Shown one piece after another: positions 27,714 to 41,166 of a DNA stretch of 64,000 nt; position 1 is the first letter of the stretch, and each line of letters starts with the position of its first letter. Source of the stretch: Gammaproteobacteria bacterium (GTDB lineage Bacteria > Pseudomonadota > Gammaproteobacteria > Steroidobacterales > Steroidobacteraceae); contig RGUL01000002.1 of NCBI GenBank assembly GCA_010027845.1, positions 1-64,000 of the forward strand, read 5' to 3'. The notes beneath the pieces were generated by a model. It did no database searches. It was not told the DNA's origin and worked only from the letters and a program-made list of their open reading frames with translations. The translations under genes were made by a program, and so were the position numbers.

Positions 27714-28951
27714 ATGCATGGCATGTTGCTGCGGTTGGTGTTTTTGTTTTTGGTCGTCGGCGCTAGCACGGCCGCCGTGGCGCTTGCAGCAGACTCGGCC
27801 GTCCGCGTGACCTTCGATCGTCGGGGAATCGTGCGAACCGAGGCAGCGGGCCTGGCCGACCGCACCACCGGTCGCGCAGTTACGGACCATGACCCGGTGC
27901 GCATCGCATCGATCAGTAAACTCGTCGTCGCCATCGGTGTCTTGCGGCTCGTCGAACAAGGTCGTCTCGATCTCGACGCAGACGTCGGTCGATGGTTGGG
28001 CTACGAGCTGCGCAATCCTAATTTCCGACGGTGCCGATCACGTTGCGCCGGTTGCTATCGCACCGCTCGAGTCTCACCGATCGAGCGGGGTACGTCATTC
28101 CCTACGACGCCGAGTTGCGCGACACGCTGCTGCAAGCTGACGCTTGGGATGGCAACCATGCGCCGGGAGAATATTTTCGTTACACCAATCTCAATTTTCC
28201 GATCATCGCCGCGGTGCTCGAGCGAGCGACCGGAGAGCGCTTCGATCGGTTGATGCGCCGTCTCGTGCTCGCGCCCTTACGCCTCGACGCCTGCTTCAAC
28301 TGGCAAGGTTGTGGGTCGCAGACACGCACGCGTGCGGTCGTGCTCTATGACGGCGCGACCGCCGTCGTCGACGGTGCCAAGCAAAACTGCCCGGTCGTGC
28401 GCGGTAGCGACGGCAGTTGTGATCTCACGCGCTGGCGCGCCGGACGAAACGGCGCCATGTTCTCGCCGCAAGGCGGCTTGCGCATCTCTGCGCGCGACTT
28501 GTCGAAAATCGGGCGTTTGTTACTCGGTGAGGGAGTCGTCGATGGCGTTCGGCTACTGCGGCCTGCCTCGTTCCGCACACTGACGAACCCCGAATGGGTG
28601 TTCGACGGTCACAACGGCCTGCGCGGCGAAGCGGACACGAATGCCGACGCCGGCATCGGAATTTTTTGTCGTTACGGCCTCGCGCTGCAAACGCTCGCCA
28701 CGCCCGTGCGCGAGTGCGCCGACGATCCGCGCGGCGATGGTCGAGCGTTGATCGGTCACGCAGGCTCGGCATACGGCCTGCTCTCGGGTCTTTGGATCGA
28801 CCGTGACGCCGGTACGGGCGTCGCGTATTTCGTCACCGGCGCGCCGCAGACGCTCGGGCGACGATCGCAGTTCACCGCCATCGAGGAACACTTGCTCGCC
28901 GGCGAGCCACTGGAATTATTGCTCGGGACAACGGAGGCACGCGCACCATGA
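27714..28951 (+). pseudogene. serine hydrolase (beta-lactamase family), frameshifted at about 28025
   Basis: Frame 3 from 27714 carries SxxK '[42 protein letters not shown]'; continuation '[23 protein letters not shown]...[17 protein letters not shown]' is in frame 2. Confidence 0.85.
28031..28951 (+). CDS. serine hydrolase, C-terminal fragment of the frameshifted gene
   Basis: GTG-start ORF; '[25 protein letters not shown]', '[15 protein letters not shown]'. Confidence 0.75.
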   Translation: MPITLRRLLSHRSSLTDRAGYVIPYDAELRDTLLQADAWDGNHAPGEYFRYTNLNFPIIAAVLERATGERFDRLMRRLVLAPLRLDACFNWQGCGSQTRTRAVVLYDGATAVVDGAKQNCPVVRGSDGSCDLTRWRAGRNGAMFSPQGGLRISARDLSKIGRLLLGEGVVDGVRLLRPASFRTLTNPEWVFDGHNGLRGEADTNADAGIGIFCRYGLALQTLATPVRECADDPRGDGRALIGHAGSAYGLLSGLWIDRDAGTGVAYFVTGAPQTLGRRSQFTAIEEHLLAGEPLELLLGTTEARAP

Positions 28952-29673
28952 CTCGCGATTACGGCGCGCGCGCAAGACTCGGTATCGCCACGCCGCAAGC
29001 CAATCCGACGGTCGAACCCGAGATGCGTGCGCTACTGCCACCGTCGATCGCGATCTACGCCACGCGCCTCGTGCATCCTGCGCCCGACGTCGAAACGCGA
29101 CTCGACCACTACATTCGCAACCTGCCCGGCGCGCTCGCGACGTTCGGCGTGTTACGACTCGACGCTTTCGGATTCGGCTGCACGGGATCGAGTTATCGCG
29201 CCGGCCCGGCGCTCGAAGACGAACTCACGGAGCGCGCCGCAGACGCGGCAAAGCTGCCGGTCATCACCGCCGCACAAGCCATCCGCGCGACCCTCACCCA
29301 CCTCGGCGCCCGCCGCATTGCGCTCGTCGCGCCCTATCCGGTCGCGCTCGCCGCCGCCGGGGTCGCCTACTGGCAATCGGCCGGCATCACCGTGACCCGA
29401 AGTCTGCGCGTCGATCCCGCGCTCACCGATACGCATCGCATCTACGAATTGACGAGCGACGATGCGCTCGTGGCGGTGCGTAAACTCGATGCGGACTCGG
29501 CCGACTGTATCGTCGTGAGCGGCACCGGTATGCCGACGCTCGCAGCGCTGCGCGCCTGCCGCAGCGAATTTCCCAAACCCGTCATCTCCTCGAACGCCTG
29601 TCTCGCTTGGTGTCTGCTGCGCGCCGTCGCACCGGACCTCGCGCCTTCCTCACCGGCGGAGCTACTGCCATGA
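28948..29673 (+). CDS. Asp/Glu racemase / maleate isomerase-like protein
   Basis: 'RLGIATPQANPTVEPEMRALLP', 'AFGFGCTGSSYRAG', 'CIVVSGTGMPTLAAL...KPVISSNACLAWCLLR'. Confidence 0.8.
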   Translation: MTRDYGARARLGIATPQANPTVEPEMRALLPPSIAIYATRLVHPAPDVETRLDHYIRNLPGALATFGVLRLDAFGFGCTGSSYRAGPALEDELTERAADAAKLPVITAAQAIRATLTHLGARRIALVAPYPVALAAAGVAYWQSAGITVTRSLRVDPALTDTHRIYELTSDDALVAVRKLDADSADCIVVSGTGMPTLAALRACRSEFPKPVISSNACLAWCLLRAVAPDLAPSSPAELLP

Positions 29674-31856
29674 CCACCGCAGCCGAGTCGAACACCCACA
29701 TCCACCGCCGCAGCTGTCATTTGTGCGAAGCCATGTGTGGCGTGAAGATCGCCGTGCGCGACGGAAAAATTCTCTCGGTACGCGGCGATGACGACGATCC
29801 CTTTAGTCGCGGGCATGTTTGCCCGAAGGTCGTCGGTCTCAAAGACGTGCACGAAGACCCCGAACGATTGCGCGAACCAATGCGACGCACCGCGAACGGC
29901 TGGGAAAAAATATCCTGGGATGCGGCGTTTGAACTTGCCGTCACCCGCCTCGATGCGATTCGCAAGCAGCACGGCAACGATGCGATCGCGCTCTATTTCG
30001 GTAATCCGACCGTTCATAGCTACACCGCATTCCTCGGCGGCATCCGCTTTGCGCGCAGTTTGCGGACGCGTAACCGTTACTCGGCGACCTCCGTCGATCA
30101 ACTGCCGCACCACTACGCCGCACAAGCGATGTACGGCCATCAATTTCTGCTGCCGATCCCAGACCTCGACCGCACCGAGTTTTTTCTTTTGATCGGCTGT
30201 AATCCGGTCGTGTCGAACGGCAGCTTGATGACCGTGCCCGACGTGACGCGTCGCTTGAAAGACCTACGCGCCCGCGGCGGACGCCTCGTAGTCGTCGATC
30301 CGCGTCGTACGGAAACGGCCGACATCGCCGATCGCCATCTATTCGTTAGACCCGGCACCGACCCTTGGTTGCTGCTTGCGATGTTGCACGTGATCTTTGC
30401 CGAGGGACGTGAGCGCTGCGGGCGTCTCGAGTCGTTCGTCGAAGGACTCGAGGCCGTGCGCGCAGCCTGCCGCGACATCACCCCCGACATCGCCGCACGC
30501 GCCACCGGCATAGAGGCCGAAGAAATCCGTCGCCTCGCCCGTGACTTCGCGACTGCACCGAGCGCCGTCTGCCATGGTCGCATGGGGGCCTCGACCCAAG
30601 AATTCGGTGCGTTGACGCAATGGTTGATTCAAGTGCTGAACATCGTCACCGGCAATCTCGATCGCAGCGGTGGCGCGATGTTCACCAAGCCGGCCTTCGA
30701 TCTCGTCTCGTTAGGCGGTGGCCCGAGCGCCCGCGGCACCTCGGCGCGCAAGACCCGCGTCTCCGGCCTTGCCGAATTCGGCGGCGAGTTTCCGGTCGCC
30801 GCACTCGCCGAAGAAATCGATACGCCGGGTGACGGTAAAATTCGCGCGCTCGTGACCTCGGCCGGCAACCCCGTGCTTTCGACGCCGAACGGCAGCCGTC
30901 TCGATCGCGCGCTGCCCGAGCTCGATTTTTTGTTGTCGATCGATTTTTATCTCAACGAAACCTCGCGCCATGCGCATTTGATCCTGCCGCCGACGTTCGC
31001 GCTCGAGCGCGATCATTACGACGTCATCTTCCATGCGCTCGCCATCCGCAATACTGCGAAATATTGCACGCCATTGTTCGAACGTACCGAGACCGCACGG
31101 CACGATTACGAAATCTTTGCCGCGCTCACCGAAGGTCTCGAGGCGCGCGATGAACGGGTGAAGAAAAGCGTTTTCGCCAAGCTGCGAGATCATTGGCTGA
31201 CACCGCATCGCACACTTGCCCTCGCATTGCGTTTCGGGCCGTACGGTGCGCGCTGGAATCCGTTCGCCGACGGCTTGACTCTAAAGCGCTTGCGCGATCG
31301 TCCCGAGGGTGTCGACCTCGGGCCGCTCGAACCTTGTCTGCCGGCTCGCTTACGTACACCCAATCGCCGCATCCAGCTCGCACCCACGCCGTTGCTCGAC
31401 GATCTACAGCGTCTCGAGCGCCGACGTGAGGCGATCGTCGCCGACCGCGCGACGACGCTGTTGCTAATCGGTCGGCGCGATCCGCGCACCAATAATTCTT
31501 GGCTACACAACAGCGCGCGTCTGGTCAAAGGGCCGCGACGTTGCACCCTGCGCATGCATCCGGACGATGCGCTGCGACTGTCGATTGCAGATGGCTCGAC
31601 CGTCGAGGTTAAATCGCGCACCGGCGCGATACGCCTGCCGCTCGAAATCACCGACGAACTAGCGCCCGGCGTCGTCAGCATGCCCCACGGTTGGGGTCAC
31701 GATCGCCCCGGCACGCAGACGAGTATTGCGTCGGCCCACGCCGGCGCGAGCATTAACGATTTGACGGACGAGCGACTCGTCGATGCACTGAGCGGTAACG
31801 CCGCTTTGAACGGCGTACCGGTCACGGTTCAGTGCATCGACGAGCGCGCCGCCTGA
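29670..31856 (+). CDS. molybdopterin-dependent oxidoreductase (4Fe-4S, formate dehydrogenase-like)
   Basis: 'RRSCHLCEAMCGVKIAVRDGKILSVRGDDDDPFSRGHVCPK'; 'EFFLLIGCNPVVSNGSLM'; C-terminal MoCo dinucleotide domain 'RIHPDDA'-like 'MHPDDALRLSIADGSTVEVKSRTG'; start at 29670. Confidence 0.88.
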   Translation: MTTAAESNTHIHRRSCHLCEAMCGVKIAVRDGKILSVRGDDDDPFSRGHVCPKVVGLKDVHEDPERLREPMRRTANGWEKISWDAAFELAVTRLDAIRKQHGNDAIALYFGNPTVHSYTAFLGGIRFARSLRTRNRYSATSVDQLPHHYAAQAMYGHQFLLPIPDLDRTEFFLLIGCNPVVSNGSLMTVPDVTRRLKDLRARGGRLVVVDPRRTETADIADRHLFVRPGTDPWLLLAMLHVIFAEGRERCGRLESFVEGLEAVRAACRDITPDIAARATGIEAEEIRRLARDFATAPSAVCHGRMGASTQEFGALTQWLIQVLNIVTGNLDRSGGAMFTKPAFDLVSLGGGPSARGTSARKTRVSGLAEFGGEFPVAALAEEIDTPGDGKIRALVTSAGNPVLSTPNGSRLDRALPELDFLLSIDFYLNETSRHAHLILPPTFALERDHYDVIFHALAIRNTAKYCTPLFERTETARHDYEIFAALTEGLEARDERVKKSVFAKLRDHWLTPHRTLALALRFGPYGARWNPFADGLTLKRLRDRPEGVDLGPLEPCLPARLRTPNRRIQLAPTPLLDDLQRLERRREAIVADRATTLLLIGRRDPRTNNSWLHNSARLVKGPRRCTLRMHPDDALRLSIADGSTVEVKSRTGAIRLPLEITDELAPGVVSMPHGWGHDRPGTQTSIASAHAGASINDLTDERLVDALSGNAALNGVPVTVQCIDERAA

Positions 31857-32201
31857 TCAGTCTTTTTTGAGCCAGTCGGCGACGCCGCCGTGACCCGAGC
31901 AAGCGCCCGAGCGGCTCTTCGCTTGGCTATAGCTGCCGTCTTTACAACGCGCCGTCGATCCCGGCGGTGGCGGCGGCGGAGCTGGTGGTTCGGCCGCGCC
32001 ATCTTTGGCGACGCCACCATGGCCCGAGCAGGCGCCGCGTCCGGCCACTTTCGAGACCGTTCCGTCCTTGCACTTCGGCATCGCAACCGCCGGTGCAGTC
32101 GGTGCGGCTGGTGCAGCGGGCGCAGCCGGTGCTTGCGCCAGCACGATGGCCGAGCCAGCCAACAACGTCGCGCTGGCTAAGTTGATGAAGATCTTTTTCA
32201 T
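31857..32201 (-). CDS. DUF3761-like secreted protein with two repeats
   Basis: Signal peptide, Ala/Pro linker, 'CKDGTVSKVAGRGACSGHGGV' and 'CKDGSYSQAKSRSGACSGHGGV'. Confidence 0.7.
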   Translation of the reverse strand: MKKIFINLASATLLAGSAIVLAQAPAAPAAPAAPTAPAVAMPKCKDGTVSKVAGRGACSGHGGVAKDGAAEPPAPPPPPPGSTARCKDGSYSQAKSRSGACSGHGGVADWLKKD

Positions 32202-32228
32202 GGGTGGGTGTTTCTCCGTAGGTTGAGA

Positions 32229-33032
32229 TCAGGCCTGCATGTACGCGTCGATCGCAGCGACCCAGGCCTCGGGGGCTTGATCCGTGATGTCGATCCCGCC
32301 GCCCGGAATCGCGACGAAATCGAAGTCCGGTCGCATCTGGTGTGCGACCTTCGAGTTTTCAAAAATTTGATCGCCGGTATTGGTCAGGATCAGCGTCGGC
32401 CGACGAATACGCTGAATGGCAGCCGCGTGATCGTACGCGAACGCTGCGTGATGTCCGTACCAGAACGGGCCATAGCCCATGAAACGCTCGACCGTATAGC
32501 GCGTGATCAAAGCCGGATCGGGCAGCGGATCTTTGCCGTACATCTCGTAACGAACTTTGAAGGCATCGACGAAATGGCTGCCGTCCGGCTCGGGCACGAA
32601 GTGCTTTTCTTCCGCCACCATTTTGGTGAAGAACGCGAGCTCCTCCGGCGTCAACACGAGCGCGCTACCCAAAATCAACTTCGTCACGCGCTCCGGGAAT
32701 TGCTGCTCGACCTCCGTCACCACCAAGGCACCGGTGTGGTGGCCGAACATGACCGCGCTGGCGATACCGAGGTGATCGAGAACGGCCGGTACGATGCGCG
32801 CCCAATCTTCGATGCGCGGCACGAAGTCGGTGACGTCCGACATCCCGAATCCCGGGCAGTCGATCGCGATCGGGCGAATGCCGCGCGCGCACATCGAATC
32901 GAACACGCTGTCGAACTGGCGCGAAGACATCGGCGCCTGATGCACGAGCACCAAAGGTCTGCCGGTCATGCCGTCCTGGTAATGAATTTGTCCGAAAGGA
33001 CCATCGGCGTAACCGCGACGCATCCGGCGCAT
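32229..33032 (-). CDS. alpha/beta hydrolase
   Basis: 'RPLVLVHQAPMSSRQFDSVFDSM...IAIDCPGFGMSD...AVMFGHHTGALVV'; ORF open to 33344, start at 33032 or 33023. Confidence 0.82.
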   Translation of the reverse strand: MRRMRRGYADGPFGQIHYQDGMTGRPLVLVHQAPMSSRQFDSVFDSMCARGIRPIAIDCPGFGMSDVTDFVPRIEDWARIVPAVLDHLGIASAVMFGHHTGALVVTEVEQQFPERVTKLILGSALVLTPEELAFFTKMVAEEKHFVPEPDGSHFVDAFKVRYEMYGKDPLPDPALITRYTVERFMGYGPFWYGHHAAFAYDHAAAIQRIRRPTLILTNTGDQIFENSKVAHQMRPDFDFVAIPGGGIDITDQAPEAWVAAIDAYMQA

Positions 33033-33045
33033 GACTGGACTCCGT

Positions 33046-33669
33046 TCAGCGAATCGTAGGACGGAATACTGGACCGAGTCGCGTATAACCGCCACGCCCG
33101 ACGCGCGCCAAAGGATCGTAGCTTGCGACATCGACCACCAGCCGCCCTTTGTCATCGCGGCTTGCGACATCATCGCGCAGCCATAGCCGTTCGATCTGTG
33201 CGAAAACGACCATCTGATCGGTGTTGCCGACGCGCGTGAACTGCGTCGCGACGCAACCAAGTGCGCACGGTGCATCGGCGATGCGCGGTACGGGCCAGTC
33301 CCAATCGACGAGTGCGAGACCGGTCGTATGCACTTCGCTGACACCCGCCGGCAATTCTGCAGCGGTGTCTTGCAATACTTGCGCTTGCGATGCCGAGGCG
33401 ATGTGGATCACACAGTGCGCCTTCGCACGCAAGTTCCGGTGCGTATCTTTGACTTTACCGGCCATCCCGTCGCCGATCGAAAACATCACCATCGGCGGTG
33501 CGCTCGTGATCGCGTTGAAGTACGAATACGGTGCCAGATTCCAACGCTGCTCGGGCGAGGACCCCGCCCCGTTGTCGGTCAAAACCCATGCGATCGGCCG
33601 CGGCACGATGATTTGACTGAACGCGAGATACGCCTCGCTTTCGGAAAGTTCGGCGAACGGGATGAGCAT
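33046..33669 (-). CDS. flavin reductase family protein
   Basis: 'SQIIVPRPIAWVLTDN...WNLAPYSYFNAITSAPPMVMFSIG'; start MLIPFAELSE at 33669. Confidence 0.85.
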   Translation of the reverse strand: MLIPFAELSESEAYLAFSQIIVPRPIAWVLTDNGAGSSPEQRWNLAPYSYFNAITSAPPMVMFSIGDGMAGKVKDTHRNLRAKAHCVIHIASASQAQVLQDTAAELPAGVSEVHTTGLALVDWDWPVPRIADAPCALGCVATQFTRVGNTDQMVVFAQIERLWLRDDVASRDDKGRLVVDVASYDPLARVGRGGYTRLGPVFRPTIR

Positions 33670-33717
33670 TCGGTCCTCGCGGGTAGAAAAAAATGGATCG
33701 TCGTTTAAGATGATGCC

Positions 33718-34557
33718 ATGACCGACCACTCGCCAGAAATCGTACCGCGCGATATCCGCTTCGCGATGGAAGCTGCGCGGGGCAAGCATTGGCTGGGCGG
33801 CGACCCGGTCGGCACGGCGGTCATGAACGCGCTGTCCTTGACCTTCCCCGACGGCGAGAAATTGTTCGTCGATGCGGTGCGACATTTTCGCGATCGACTC
33901 GACGGCGCTTTGCGAGATGAAGTCAAAAGATTCATCGCCCAGGAGGCGGCGCACTCGCGCGAGCATCACGCGCTCAACCAGCTCATCGACACCGAAAAAT
34001 ATCCGGTTGCAGCAATCCTCGCGCACGTGCGCGAACGCATCAGCATTACGCGTGCGCGCGGCCCATATGCCATGTTGCTCGCGACCATCGCGCTCGAGCA
34101 CTTCACGGCAATGATGGCGGACTTGCACATGGTGCACCGCGAGTTGTTCGAGAATGTCGATCCGGAGATCACACGATTGTGGCGCTGGCACGCACTCGAA
34201 GAAACCGAGCATAAAGCGGTCGCCTACGACGTTTTTCGCGAAGTCACCCGCCATTGGTCGCCGCTGAAGCGCTATCAATTACGCTGCTGGTCGATGGCGT
34301 ACATCACTTGGCAGTTCACGCGGAACATCACCAATCACGCTGTGGCGCTACTCCAAGCAGACGGCTACGACACACGGACGGCACGCAAATCGGTGCGCCG
34401 CTTTCTGTGGGGCAAACCGGGTTTGTTCCGGCGCGGCTGGCGCCTCTATTTCGCCTGGTACCGCCCCGGCTTCCACCCGTGGGATCACGACAATCGCGAG
34501 AGCGTCGCGGCCTGGCGTGCCGAGTTCGACACCCTCAACGTCGGCCGAGCACGCTGA
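33718..34557 (+). CDS. metal-dependent hydrolase (PF10118-like)
   Basis: 'VKRFIAQEAAHSREHHALN', 'ALEHFTAMMADL', 'WRWHALEETEHKAVAYDVF'. Confidence 0.82.
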   Translation: MTDHSPEIVPRDIRFAMEAARGKHWLGGDPVGTAVMNALSLTFPDGEKLFVDAVRHFRDRLDGALRDEVKRFIAQEAAHSREHHALNQLIDTEKYPVAAILAHVRERISITRARGPYAMLLATIALEHFTAMMADLHMVHRELFENVDPEITRLWRWHALEETEHKAVAYDVFREVTRHWSPLKRYQLRCWSMAYITWQFTRNITNHAVALLQADGYDTRTARKSVRRFLWGKPGLFRRGWRLYFAWYRPGFHPWDHDNRESVAAWRAEFDTLNVGRAR

Positions 34558-35974
34558 CGATCACGATCGCAAGCGTTGAGAATACGAACCCGGGCACGAG
34601 TTCGTAGAGCGTGAAGAGGCCGCCGATGGCCGCCGCTTGTTTCCAAAGAATCACGGTCGCACCACCGACCAAGATGCCCGCGAACGCACCAGCGCGCGTC
34701 ATGCGCGACCAATAGAGCGACAACACGACGGCCGGACCGAACGCAGCACCGAAGCCTGCCCACGCCCACGCGACCAACGCGAGCACTTTGCTGTCGGGGT
34801 CTAATCCCAAAACGAACGCGAGCAAGGCGATGACCAAGACGGATGCGCGTCCGACCCACAGTAATTCGGAAGCCGACGCCTGCGGACGAAACAAGCTACC
34901 GTAAAAGTCTTGCGAAAAAGCCGACGAGGCGACCAAAAGCTGTGCAGCGGCCGTGCTCATGATGGCGGCCATCACGCCTGCCAAGCAAAAACCCGCGACG
35001 ATCGGATGCATGTAGAGGTTCGACATCACGATGAAGACTTTTTCGGTGTCGGTGCCACTGAGCGGTGGAACGAGCACCAAACGCCCCGCCAATCCGACGA
35101 TGACCGCCGCCGCGAGCACGATCACCACCCACACCATCGCCACCCGACGAGCGACGGCGATGTGTTGCACCGAACGTGCGGCCATGAAGCGCGCCAAAAT
35201 ATGTGGCTGGCCGAAATAACCCAAGCCCCACGCCAACAAAGAAATGATGCCCATCCATCCGAGACGTTCGCCGTGATCGGCGACGAACGGATCGAGCAGA
35301 TCGGGATCGAGTGCGTCGAGACGCAGGACCATCGAGTCCCAGCCACCGACCATCGACACGCCCAGCGCCGCGACGAACACCAGCGCGAAGAACATCAAAG
35401 ATCCTTGTAAGACGTCCGACCAACTGACCGCGAGGAAACCGCCAAGGAAGGTGTAGCCGAGCATCACGAGCGAACCCCAGAACATCGCCTGCACGTACGG
35501 CAAGCCGAATAAGGCCTCGAATAGTCGGCCCGCCGCGACGAAACCCGAACTCGTATAAAAAACGAAAAACACCAAAATCAGCAGCGCCGAGAGCGCGCGC
35601 AAGCCTCGGCCGTGATCGGCAAAGCGATGTTCGAAATAGTCGGGCAGAGTCAAAGAATTTCCGTGACGCTCGGTCGCGGCGCGTAACGGCGCAGCGATCC
35701 ACTGCCAGTTGAGCCAAGTGCCGGCGACCAGCCCGAGCAGCAACCAGACCGAGTCGAAACCCGACGCATAGGCGAGCCCCGGCAACCCCATCAACAACCA
35801 ACCGCTCATGTCGGTCGCTTGCGCGCTGAGTGCGGTCACCCAGCTGCCGAGGCTACGACCGCCCAGAATGAAATCGCCTAGTGTTTGCGTGCGACGCCAA
35901 GCGAAGAAGCCGAGCCCCAAGCAGATCGCCATGTAGAGCAACGTCGTCGCAATGGTCACGGGTGAAGCAGTCAT
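34535..35974 (-). CDS. putP: sodium/proline symporter
   Basis: SSSF family '[36 protein letters not shown]', '[23 protein letters not shown]'. Confidence 0.88.
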   Translation of the reverse strand: MTASPVTIATTLLYMAICLGLGFFAWRRTQTLGDFILGGRSLGSWVTALSAQATDMSGWLLMGLPGLAYASGFDSVWLLLGLVAGTWLNWQWIAAPLRAATERHGNSLTLPDYFEHRFADHGRGLRALSALLILVFFVFYTSSGFVAAGRLFEALFGLPYVQAMFWGSLVMLGYTFLGGFLAVSWSDVLQGSLMFFALVFVAALGVSMVGGWDSMVLRLDALDPDLLDPFVADHGERLGWMGIISLLAWGLGYFGQPHILARFMAARSVQHIAVARRVAMVWVVIVLAAAVIVGLAGRLVLVPPLSGTDTEKVFIVMSNLYMHPIVAGFCLAGVMAAIMSTAAAQLLVASSAFSQDFYGSLFRPQASASELLWVGRASVLVIALLAFVLGLDPDSKVLALVAWAWAGFGAAFGPAVVLSLYWSRMTRAGAFAGILVGGATVILWKQAAAIGGLFTLYELVPGFVFSTLAIVIVSVLGRR

Positions 35975-36025
35975 GGCACTCTTGCAAAGTTACGCCGGCG
36001 TGTCGGCGTCGTTCGAGGATCGGTC

Positions 36026-37165
36026 ATGCGTTTCGCTGCTGCATCGGAATTTCGTCGCGCCGCACAGCGTCGCCTGCCGCGTTTTCTCTTCGATTACATC
36101 GACGGTGCAGCTTACGGGGAGTACACCTGCGGCCGCAACGTGAGCGATTTGGCGGCCGTACGCCTGCGACAACGCGTATTGCGCAACGTTGCCGACGTGT
36201 CGACCGCTACACGCGTGCTCGAAGAGGATTGGTCGATGCCGGTCGCTCTCGGGCCCGTGGGACTTTCCGGTATGTACGCACGGCGCGGCGAAGTTCAGGC
36301 GATGCGGGTCGCGACACAGCGTGGTATTCCGCTTTGTCTCTCGACCCTGTCGCTATGCTCTTTGGAGGAAGTCGCCGCCGCCGGCACGCGCGCTCCGTGG
36401 TTCCAGCTCTACATCATGCGCGACCGTCGCTTCATGAACGATTTGGTCGATCGTGCAGCGGCAGCCGGCTGTCGCACGCTCGTGCTGACGGTCGACATGG
36501 CAGTGCCCGGCGCGCGTTATCGCGATGCGCACTCCGGCATGAGCGGTCCGCATGCCGACTGGCAGCGCATGCTGCAAGCCATACGACACCCACGCTGGGC
36601 TTTGGATGTCGGTCTACTCGGCCGTCCGCACCGACTCGGCAATCTCGAACCTTTGATCGGCGCAGAGGCTCACATCCGCGATTACATGGGTTGGATCACT
36701 CGCAATTTCGACCCCTCGGTGACGTGGCGCGAGGTCGACGAATTGCGGCGCCGATGGCCGGGTAAATTGGTGCTCAAAGGTATTTTGGATCCCGACGACG
36801 CCCGGGAATCTTTGCAGCACGGCATCGATGCGATCGTGGTCTCGAATCACGGTGGGCGCCAGTTGGACGGTGTGCCGTCGACCGCGAGTGCGTTACCCGC
36901 AGTGGCCGCAGCAGTCGGCCGCAAGCTTCCGGTGCTGGTCGACGGCGGTGTTCGTGACGGACTCGACGTCGTACGCATGCTGGCGCTCGGCGCGAACGGC
37001 GTGCTGCTCGGACGAGCGTGGGCGTACGCATTGGGCGCAGCGGGCGGCGCGGGTGTCGCGCGGCTGTTAGCAATCATCGAAGCGGAGATGCGCGTCGCGA
37101 TGGCGCTCGGTGGCGTAACGCGGATCGAAGAAATCGACGCGCAGCTGCTCGCCCCTCGAGCGTGA
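36026..37165 (+). CDS. lldD: FMN-dependent L-lactate dehydrogenase (alpha-hydroxy-acid oxidase family)
   Basis: '[19 protein letters not shown]', '[12 protein letters not shown]', '[23 protein letters not shown]', '[33 protein letters not shown]'. Confidence 0.88.
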   Translation: MRFAAASEFRRAAQRRLPRFLFDYIDGAAYGEYTCGRNVSDLAAVRLRQRVLRNVADVSTATRVLEEDWSMPVALGPVGLSGMYARRGEVQAMRVATQRGIPLCLSTLSLCSLEEVAAAGTRAPWFQLYIMRDRRFMNDLVDRAAAAGCRTLVLTVDMAVPGARYRDAHSGMSGPHADWQRMLQAIRHPRWALDVGLLGRPHRLGNLEPLIGAEAHIRDYMGWITRNFDPSVTWREVDELRRRWPGKLVLKGILDPDDARESLQHGIDAIVVSNHGGRQLDGVPSTASALPAVAAAVGRKLPVLVDGGVRDGLDVVRMLALGANGVLLGRAWAYALGAAGGAGVARLLAIIEAEMRVAMALGGVTRIEEIDAQLLAPRA

Positions 37166-37198
37166 CAGCTGCGCGCCGATGTATCGGACGATGCTCAA

Positions 37199-39430
<2,232 letters not shown>

Positions 39431-39566
39431 CTATGCACGGATCACGGATGGACCCGGCAAGTTTGTCTCCTGTTGACGAGCGCATCGGTGCGCCCATGCA
39501 CGACAGCATGCGCACTCGCCACGACAGCGGAAAATCGTTTATTCCTATGCGGACAATCGACGCCGT

Positions 39567-41153
39567 CTATCGGGCTAATAAGTCAGCGGCTTTTTCGGCG
39601 ATCATGATGGTCGGCGCGTTGGTATTACCGCCGACGATTTTCGGCATGACCGAGGCATCGACGACCCGCAGGCCTGCGACGCCTCGCACCCGCAACTGCG
39701 AATCGACCACCGACGCCTCGTCCGCACCCATGCGACAAGTACCTACGGGGTGATACACGGTTTCGGCCTTGGCACGAATCGCGCCGATGATGTCGGCGTC
39801 GCTACGGACGCCATCGCCTGGATAAATTTCCGCGCCGCGCCACCGATCGAAGGCACGCGCTGCGAGCAAATCGCGCGACATCTGCACGGCCTCGACCAGC
39901 GTGTCGAGATCGGCACGCTCACGCAAATAATTGGCGAAGATCCGCGGTGCATCGCCGGTCGAGTCGGAACGCAGGCCGATATGACCACGACTCAATGGAC
40001 GCAAGATGCAGGCGTGCAACGTGTAGCCGTGCCCGGGCATACGATTGCGACCATGATCGTCGAGTTGTGCCGGCACGAAATGAAATTGCAGATCGGCGCG
40101 CTCGTCGCGCGCGAGACTAGACCGTGCAAAACCACCCGCTTCGGCGATGTTCGACGAGCCAGGGCCGTCTTGGGTCAAAAAGTAGCGTAAGCCCTCTGCC
40201 GCTTCCCGCAACAAACTGAAATCGTAAGTCACCGGTTCCCGGCATTTTCGTAGCGTGCAGTAGTCGACGTGGTCATGCAGGTTACGACCGACCTCGGGAT
40301 GCGCAATTCGCACACGGATACCGACGGACTCCAACTCGTCGATCGGCCCGATTCCCGAACACATCAAAAGTTGCGGCGAACCGATCGCACCCGCAGCCAG
40401 CAACACCTCGCCGGTCGCACGCGCAATTTTGAGCTCCCCGCGATGCAGATACTCCACGCCGACCGCCCGTGCGCCCTCGAGCGTCACGCGGCGAGTCGAA
40501 GCGTGCGACACGATGGTGAGATTCTGGCGTGCGCGCACCGGGTTTAGATAGGCGACCGCAGCGCTGCAACGTCGGCCGTTCCACTGTGTGACTTGATAGT
40601 GGCCGAAGCCCGCCTGCGTCGCGCCGTTGAAGTCGTCATTGCGCGGGTGCCCGCATTCGACTGCCGCGTCGACGAAGACATCCGACAAAATATTGCGATG
40701 GCGCAAATCGGAGACACCGAGCGGTCCGTCGGCACCGTGGAATTGGTTCGCGCCGCTTTGTCGGCGCTCGGCTCTACGAAAAAGGGGCAAAACATCGCGA
40801 TACGACCAACCGCCGAGACCCATCGACGCCCATTCTTCGTAGTCGCGCGCGTCGCCGCGCACGTAACACATCGCGTTGATCGAACTGCTACCACCTTGAA
40901 CTTTGCCGCGCGGCCAATAGAGTCGCCGACCGTTCAATTCGGGTTCGGGTTCGGTATAGAACTCCCAATTGAGAGAGGTATTGCCGACGAGTCGCGACAA
41001 ACCGGCGGGCATGTGAATCAAAGGATGAAAGTCGCGCCCGCCCGCTTCGAGTAGCAATACGCGCACGTCGGCCCGTTCGGTCAAACGGTTCGCGAGTACG
41101 CAACCGGCGGAGCCGGCGCCCACGATGATGTAATCGTACTCGTGCGCACGCAT
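39567..41153 (-). CDS. GMC family oxidoreductase (choline dehydrogenase-like)
   Basis: 'YDYIIVGAGSAGCVLANRLTERADVRVLLLEAGG', 'GAIGSPQLLMCSGIGPIDELESVGI', 'HPVGTCRMG'; start at 41153. Confidence 0.9.
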   Translation of the reverse strand: MRAHEYDYIIVGAGSAGCVLANRLTERADVRVLLLEAGGRDFHPLIHMPAGLSRLVGNTSLNWEFYTEPEPELNGRRLYWPRGKVQGGSSSINAMCYVRGDARDYEEWASMGLGGWSYRDVLPLFRRAERRQSGANQFHGADGPLGVSDLRHRNILSDVFVDAAVECGHPRNDDFNGATQAGFGHYQVTQWNGRRCSAAVAYLNPVRARQNLTIVSHASTRRVTLEGARAVGVEYLHRGELKIARATGEVLLAAGAIGSPQLLMCSGIGPIDELESVGIRVRIAHPEVGRNLHDHVDYCTLRKCREPVTYDFSLLREAAEGLRYFLTQDGPGSSNIAEAGGFARSSLARDERADLQFHFVPAQLDDHGRNRMPGHGYTLHACILRPLSRGHIGLRSDSTGDAPRIFANYLRERADLDTLVEAVQMSRDLLAARAFDRWRGAEIYPGDGVRSDADIIGAIRAKAETVYHPVGTCRMGADEASVVDSQLRVRGVAGLRVVDASVMPKIVGGNTNAPTIMIAEKAADLLAR

Positions 41154-41166
41154 GCGAAGACAAAGC

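Noticed and set aside
34896-35801. 301-aa ORF in an alternative frame of putP
   Set aside because: PutP frame has clear SSSF motifs; alternative is compositionally biased.
39480-39493. GCGCATCGGTGCGC hairpin upstream of katG
   Set aside because: Short 5-bp stem, no T tract; frequent by chance in GC-rich DNA.
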